A DNA stretch of 64,000 bases, from contig NW_004955447.1 in assembly GCF_000276665.1 (NCBI RefSeq), forward strand, positions 18,656,936-18,720,935, read 5' to 3'. Positions 22,640 to 64,000 of the stretch are shown piece after piece (the stretch's first letter is position 1; the number at the start of each line of letters is the position of its first letter). Source of the DNA: Chinchilla lanigera. Taxonomy: Eukaryota > Chordata > Mammalia > Rodentia > Chinchillidae. Under the pieces are notes generated by a model, which saw only the letters and a list, made by a program, of their open reading frames with translations, was not told the origin of the DNA and did no database searches. Made by a program: the position numbers and the translations under genes.

Positions 22640-23640
22640 ACTATTACTTATTTGTTTAATTATAAATTTCGTCCCTTCAATAGCTCTTGTTTCCTCTTGC
22701 ATCAGCTGTGGTAAGTCATATTTTTGAGGCGAGTTAATTGTTACAAGATTGTTCATAAATTCTTACTTTCTTCATAGAGGTTTGTAAGCTCTGTGGTTGT
22801 CTCTGCTTTTTCATCTTACTATCGGTCTTCTGCCTTCTCACTTTCCTCCTCCTTTGATCTGTGCTACCAAAGAGTTTTCAGTTTCATTGGTTTACCAACT
22901 TTTGGTTGTATTAACTTTTATCTAGGGTAATTGCTCGTTTTTCATTTCATTAATGCCTGCTCTTATCTTTGTTCCCTTTATTCTACTCTCTTTTAAGTTG
23001 AATTTTCTGTTCCCTTTTCAAGTTTCTGCTGATGGGTACTTAGGAAACTGATTTTCAACTGCTTTTCTTTTCTAGTCCATGCACTTAAAACTACATATTT
23101 GCACTGAAGCACAAAAGCATGTCCCACAATTTTTCATATGCTATAGTTTCATGACCATTTAGTTCAAAGTATTTTCTAATTTCTATTTTGATCTCTTGCC
23201 CCATGGATTATTTAGAAATCTATTAATCCATTTCTGATATTTGGAGATTTCTCATTATCTTTTTATTTATTTCCAGCTTAGTTTCATTGTCCTTAGGAAA
23301 CAGACTCTGTATTAATTCAGAAACTCAATACCTGTTTTTTTGATCTTTCTTGAGACAGGTTTCAGGCTGCCTTTGAACTCACTTTCTAGCCCAGGCTGGC
23401 CTCAAATTCACAGCAATCCTCCTGCCTCAGTCTCCCAAGTGCTGGGATTACAGGTATGTGTCACCACACCTGGCTAAGTCAGCATCTCTTGAGTCTTATT
23501 TTTTTGGCTTAGCATATGGTCAGTTTTGGTAAATGTTCCATGTGCACTTGAAAAGAATGAGCAATTTGTAGTTACATGGGACAATGTATTGCATATGTCA
23601 TTTCAGTTGAATTTAATTGTGTAATTTAGAATTTCTGCCT
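22640..23640 (-). mobile_element. Old L1M-type ORF2 fragment
   Basis: Reverse-strand L1 ORF2 sequence, diverged, interrupted by a B1 element at 23337-23477. Typical phrases near 23090-23230 (CACAATTTTTCATATG, GGATTATTTAGAAAT) support L1. Confidence 0.75.
23337..23477 (-). mobile_element. B1-type SINE in old L1
   Basis: Reverse B1 with AGTGCTGGGATTACAGGTAT and CACCACACCTGGC. Confidence 0.88.
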
Positions 23641-23861
23641 GTTCAATCATTTACCAAGAGATGTACCAAAATCTCACATTTGAACACACCATTTGAAATG
23701 GAAGGTGAGGTCCCAACAGCTCAAAGAGTGAACAGTAGACTTAGAAAACAGAGTTAACCAGACTCATATTAGAAATTAACAGAAATTTAGGGTAATTGTG
23801 GAAGACCAGAGAAAAAAAGAGATTAGTTTTATGTTGCTCTTTATTTATATTTTGGGTTTCT

Positions 23862-23950
23862 TTTTTTTTTTTCCCCGGTACCGGGAATTGAACTCACAAC
23901 CTTGTGCTTGCCAGGTAGGCACTGTGCCGCTGAGCTAAATCCCCAGCCCC
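23862..23950 (-). mobile_element. ID-type SINE
   Basis: Reverse ID with GGTACCGGG at the tail side, flanked by TATTTTGGGTTTCTT duplicates. Confidence 0.92.
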
Positions 23951-24997
23951 TATTTTGGGTTTCTTATGTAAGAGAAACCACGCAATATTTAAGCTTGTGA
24001 TAGGACATAGAGAATGAGGAGATACATCTTTTGCAAATGAGAAAAGGACCAGGATTCTAGGGGAAGGACCTAAAAATGTTTAAGCTGTGTTATGAACAAG
24101 TACTAACTTCACATGATAAATGCAATCCTCATGTGCAGCAAACATATACTAATAAAATAAGAAATTTAAAAATGAAATAGAATTAACTGCAAAAAGATTG
24201 TTAATCTATATGACGGAAAGGAGACAAAAAATTTTAAAATAAAGGACTTTTAAAATAAAGGACTAAAATAAAGGACTATAAATAAACTAACTATGACATT
24301 ATTCTATTTGAAGATGTTTGAGTTTCTATACCATAAACCCCTCTAAGACTTTACTAAAATATGAGATCCACTTAAAACATATAGAGTGTTTTGTTTTGAG
24401 GAAGACAAGGAAAGAACTGAGTTATGTTTGCCTGTCATAAAACAGAAGAAGCTCTTGCTGTGTGTGTATAGATCTGGCTGCCCAGGACCGTAGCAAGCAG
24501 TGAGCACCCGCTGCAAGCAGGCACGGCTAGGTGCACTAAACCGCATCCTCCCCTTGCACTTGCCTTGAATAGTAAGATAATTCGGGTATCAGACCACATG
24601 TGAACTAACTATGACAGTGAGGAATCAGAGAGGGAGGTAACTACAGGAGTCCGAGGCTTTCTCCCTTCACCTCCCAAGACTCACAGAAGTCAGGCAAGGA
24701 ATGCCGTCTTTTAGAGGGAGTGGAATGGGGATGAGTAGGGATTGTGGCTATCTTCTCCAGAGCTGAAAGACAGACAGACCCCAGCTGGTATCTGGGTTAT
24801 TTCACCTGTGAGGATTGCTGTCCAGAGACAATGCTGGGAAAGCGCCTAGTTTAGTGGAAGGTTTCTGTATTACTATTCAAACTGCCTTTGTGTCTTTCTG
24901 TCTCCCACACTGGGGTTTATGGCACGTCTTTTTTAGTTAAATAACACTCCCCACCACATGTTTAGCATAGCACAATGGGTAACAGACACTGGGTGAG

Positions 24998-25135
24998 TAT
25001 GTTTGTGGTTGCCAGATTCTCAAAGGTGCTCTCAATCATGGGTACATTTAAGCGCTACTATACTATTACTTACTCGTAGTCAACAAATGACTCCAACACA
25101 TATTGGCGTAAGACAACAAATAGCACCTGTCGATT
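24998..25135 (+). repeat. Copy 2 of a diverged 145-bp repeat
   Basis: Same orientation as copy 1, about 3.15 kb away. Similarity fades after GATTTGGG. Confidence 0.7.
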
Positions 25136-25179
25136 TGGGCTTCAGGCTTTCCACAGTTTGCAGTGAAGACATCAGCTGG

Positions 25180-25258
25180 GGCACTGGAAGTGTAGCCCAG
25201 TGGGACAGCACTCGCCCAGCACGTGTGAGGCTCTGGTCCCCAGAACCACACACTCAGA
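25180..25258 (+). mobile_element. Old ID-related SINE fragment
   Basis: AGTGTAGCCCAGTGGGACAGC and GAGGCTCTGGTCCCCAGAACC resemble a diverged ID/dID head. Confidence 0.5.
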
Positions 25259-26340
25259 AAGGGCTCAGCAGGGACCGAAGTCATCCGAAGTCCGACTACG
25301 GCAGGAGGACTGGTTGCTCAGCACCCACCCTGAAGGCTTCTCAGAATGCAGACGCCTTCTCCAAGACAGCAAGACTAAGACAGAAGCCCGCAGTAGTTTC
25401 TGTAAGGCTTGGAGTGTCACATTCTCTCTTTCACTTTATTCTTTTTATTACAAGAGAGTCTTTAAACCTAGCCCACATTCAAAGAGGAGTGAATCAGACT
25501 CCATCTTTGAAGGAAATGACACACTATTTGTGAGCACATTTCAAAACCACCAGGGGGACCCAGCATTTTGCATACAGCAGTGTGCTCAAAGTATTTTTTT
25601 AAAATAAATGCAAAGAGGCCCCTTAGATGGTGACATAAAATCTCTGGATATACTCTTCTAATTTTTGTCCTTATCCCCAAAGAAAACAAATTCAGGGTTC
25701 CTTCCAGTTCTAAAGCTTTATATGTTTCCCTGGGTAGTGCTGACATCACTAGCCCTGCAGAGCAGCACCGTCAGGCTGAACCCTCCCCGCTACCTACCTG
25801 CTTGGTTCTAAAGGAGACAGTTCCTCTGCGGGACCCTGCTGTGCGTGGAGCTGCGCTTCCTGAGAGCCTGCTGGCCCGACTGTGGGACGCACATGTCCAG
25901 CCATGGCAGAGGCTAGTGCGGGAGGGGACAGATGACCTGTCACAGCTCAGAGAGGCTGGTGAAGGAGCCACTGCCGCTGCTGAGTCAGTAACAGCCCCAC
26001 ACACATTATTCCTCTAACAACTCGATTTAACCTGTTAACACTTTTTTGCTGTTTTGTCCCAAAAAGCATTCAAGACTGCTTGATTTTTTAAAGTCATCCT
26101 TTGGCTAATACGTAACTTAATGTCTTGTGTTTCAGCATGAAAAAAGATGAGTTATTTTAAAATTATTTCACCTCCAACAGTATGACTTCCTTTTCTTAGC
26201 TCACATTAATTTTCACTAAAAAATTTAGAAAACATTATTTGAATAAATGCTTTTATTAAGCAACATATTTTTAAACTGATGGAAGTTCCCACTGCAGAGA
26301 TACCATGCTTTTGAAAATTGAGGTTCTTTATGTGTATTTT

Positions 26341-26346
26341 TTTATT
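26341..26346 (-). terminator. Candidate CWH43 polyadenylation signal (AATAAA)
   Basis: TTTATT on the plus strand reads AATAAA on the minus strand, about 71 nt after the CWH43 stop codon. A second copy lies at 26253-26258. The region is AT-rich, so chance matches are possible. Confidence 0.4.
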
Positions 26347-26416
26347 TAATTAAACTCTTTTTCATCTTACATATTTTTCTTAGAGTTTCTCTGTCAATGA
26401 CTTCTTTTTAAATAAT

Positions 26417-62595
<36,179 letters not shown>

Positions 62596-63738
62596 CTGTT
62601 TGTGAGAGAGAAAGAGGGAAAAGTGAGTCAGCTAGGAAAGTAGTAAAGCTTATAAGATGCCTGATTTATACCCATTTAGAGCCAGAAAGACCGTAGGCAT
62701 AGACTGTTTCAACCCCCAGGAAACCAAGGCCCGGCAGGTTAGTTTGATTGGATCAAGGCCGCACAGGCTGTCTCTGGCACGTCCGGAGGTGGAAGGCAGT
62801 GTAGCAAACCTCAGGCCAGTGTGATTTCTTTGGGAAGGACAGAAGGACAGAAGGACAGAAGGACAGAAGAAGTAATTGATGCTATCATCCCAACAGCAAC
62901 AAAAACTGAAATTATCCACAATACCAAAATATATTCGTTAAATTTAACCAGCCAGATACTGTAGAAAACACAGGTAGAGGCAGGATGGCTTCTTGAACAT
63001 TTTTTGTTAAGGCATTTTCTAAGGTAATTTCTGCCCCGTGTCCTACAGTAGGCACCCTCACCTTCCTGACCCCACACAGCCAGAGAAGAGGGTGACACTG
63101 AGAGAGCACTGCTGGACTTGCTGCCTTGGCAGATCTGCAGCTTGTGGGTTTGTTGCCCACAGCCTGCCAGGTTTGGAGGTGAGTGCCGCCTGCTCTGCAG
63201 CAGGCGTCTAGCCAATGCTGCTCTGCTGAGCCAACACTGAGGGCACATAACCGTCCCCCGCTTCGTATGACATCAGCTTTGATGTTTGCCTTGCACTTCA
63301 GGTCCACCCCACGCTGGGGCTACCAAGAGAAGACATTCCATCGACAAAACGGCAACTGTGAAACTCTTCAGTCACTGTTTTAGAACAGAACGCATCCTTC
63401 AAGATGTCCACAGCAGACACTTTATCACACAGGGTAAGAACGTCACAAAAAGAGGCGTGGGGAGCAGAAAGTGGCTTCAGCCAGCTTCTGAATGCTGCAT
63501 GGCCCACATCCATCCTTAAGTTCCATTTGCACCAGTACAGGGCAAAGCCGTGGGGGTCTCCGCTCCTCCTCCTTCGAAAAGAAGCTCACTGAGATAAACA
63601 CGAGAACCACATGCCAGGGTCCTCTATAACCCACGGAGTTGGATGAGACCTAGAGCCCACAACAGTGATTTCTTCTGTTGTGGAATAAAACAACTGCAAA
63701 CCTTACTTGCTGTAGAAACTTTTAAAATACAGAACTGA
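62596..63738. other. CWH43 intron upstream of the first visible exon
   Basis: I looked on the minus strand for the preceding membrane-domain exon and did not find it. Overlapping ORFs of 131-145 codons here have no recognisable domain. Confidence 0.55.
62835..62866. repeat. Four tandem copies of AAGGACAG
   Basis: Perfect 8-bp unit repeated four times, in the intron above exon 62338-62595. Confidence 0.93.
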
Positions 63739-63830
63739 GGGCCAGGGATACAGCGCACGGCACAGCACCTTGCTTGGCAAGCGCAAGGTCCTGAGTTCAA
63801 TTCCCAGTACCAAAAAAACAAAACAAAACA
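63739..63830 (+). mobile_element. ID-type SINE (first of a pair)
   Basis: Diverged ID, GGGCCAGGGATACAGC start and AAAAC-repeat tail. TAAAATACAGAACTG lies on both sides. Confidence 0.88.
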
Positions 63831-63854
63831 GAACTTGAGTTTAAAATACAGAAC

Positions 63855-63966
63855 TGGGGGCTGGGGAGTTAGCTCAGCAGCACAGCGCCTGCCTGGCAAG
63901 CACAATATCGTGAGTTCGATTCCCGGTACTGGAAACAAACAAACAAATAATAAAATAAAATAAAAT
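63855..63966 (+). mobile_element. ID-type SINE (second of a pair)
   Basis: Less diverged ID, GGGGCTGGGGAGTTAGCTC start, GGTACTGG box and an AAAC/AAAT tail. It is flanked by the same TAAAATACAGAACTG word as its neighbour. Confidence 0.92.
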
Positions 63967-64000
63967 ACAGAACTGTAAGGAGGCAATGAAAGACTGACTA

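Larger units (their letters stand above)
23951..26340. other. Non-coding flank just 3' of CWH43
   Basis: Includes the 145-bp repeat copy 2, an old ID piece and a GC-richer patch at 25780-26000. The last few hundred bases may include CWH43 3'UTR. Confidence 0.5.

Noticed and set aside
25003..25533. 176-codon plus-strand ORF
   Set aside because: It overlaps the 145-bp repeat and an old ID piece; no family recognised.
62811..63307. Overlapping 145- and 131-codon minus-strand ORFs, considered as the missing upstream CWH43 exon
   Set aside because: The sequence does not resemble the CWH43 membrane region and includes the AAGGACAG tandem repeat.

Overview
The window is nuclear DNA from a placental mammal, almost certainly a rodent. 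Its repeats are B1-type 7SL-derived SINEs, tRNA-derived ID-type SINEs, B1/ID composites, L1, L2, MIR, MaLR-type LTRs and Tigger DNA transposons. The ID elements end in an unusual GGTACCGG box before the A-rich tail. I infer a non-murid rodent, perhaps a castorimorph such as beaver or kangaroo rat, but I cannot prove the species. A 235-bp run of N (28423-28657) shows this is a draft scaffold.

One protein-coding gene is recognisable: the 3' part of CWH43 (PGAP2-interacting protein, PGAP2IP), on the minus strand. Ten coding exons lie between 62595 and 26417. All have AG acceptors and GT donors, and their phases join without a break. Together they encode about 431 residues, matching human residues of roughly 269-699 as I recall that protein. 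They cover the last membrane segments and the whole C-terminal endonuclease/exonuclease/phosphatase (EEP)-like domain. The stop codon is at 26417-26419. Upstream exons are not visible and should lie beyond position 64000.

Layout. 1-26 kb is gene-free flank downstream of CWH43, made of LTRs, L1s and SINEs, with a nested LTR/L1/Tigger stack (4.1-5.6 kb) and an endogenous-retrovirus/L1 complex (17.4-21.5 kb). 26.4-62.6 kb is CWH43 with repeat-filled introns. These introns hold a decayed piggyBac transposase (33.4-35.6 kb, same strand as the gene) and an antisense L1 with several copies of its 3'UTR unit (51.3-53.1 kb). 62.6-64 kb is intron, ending in two ID elements inserted one after the other at the same target.

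I found no convincing new cellular system. The most unusual items are the piggyBac fossil with a tandemly duplicated 3' end and a lost catalytic Asp; a gag-pro retroviral fragment bounded by an L1-style target duplication; the multi-unit L1 3'UTR; and the missing metal-binding GDFN-type motif in the EEP-like domain of CWH43.
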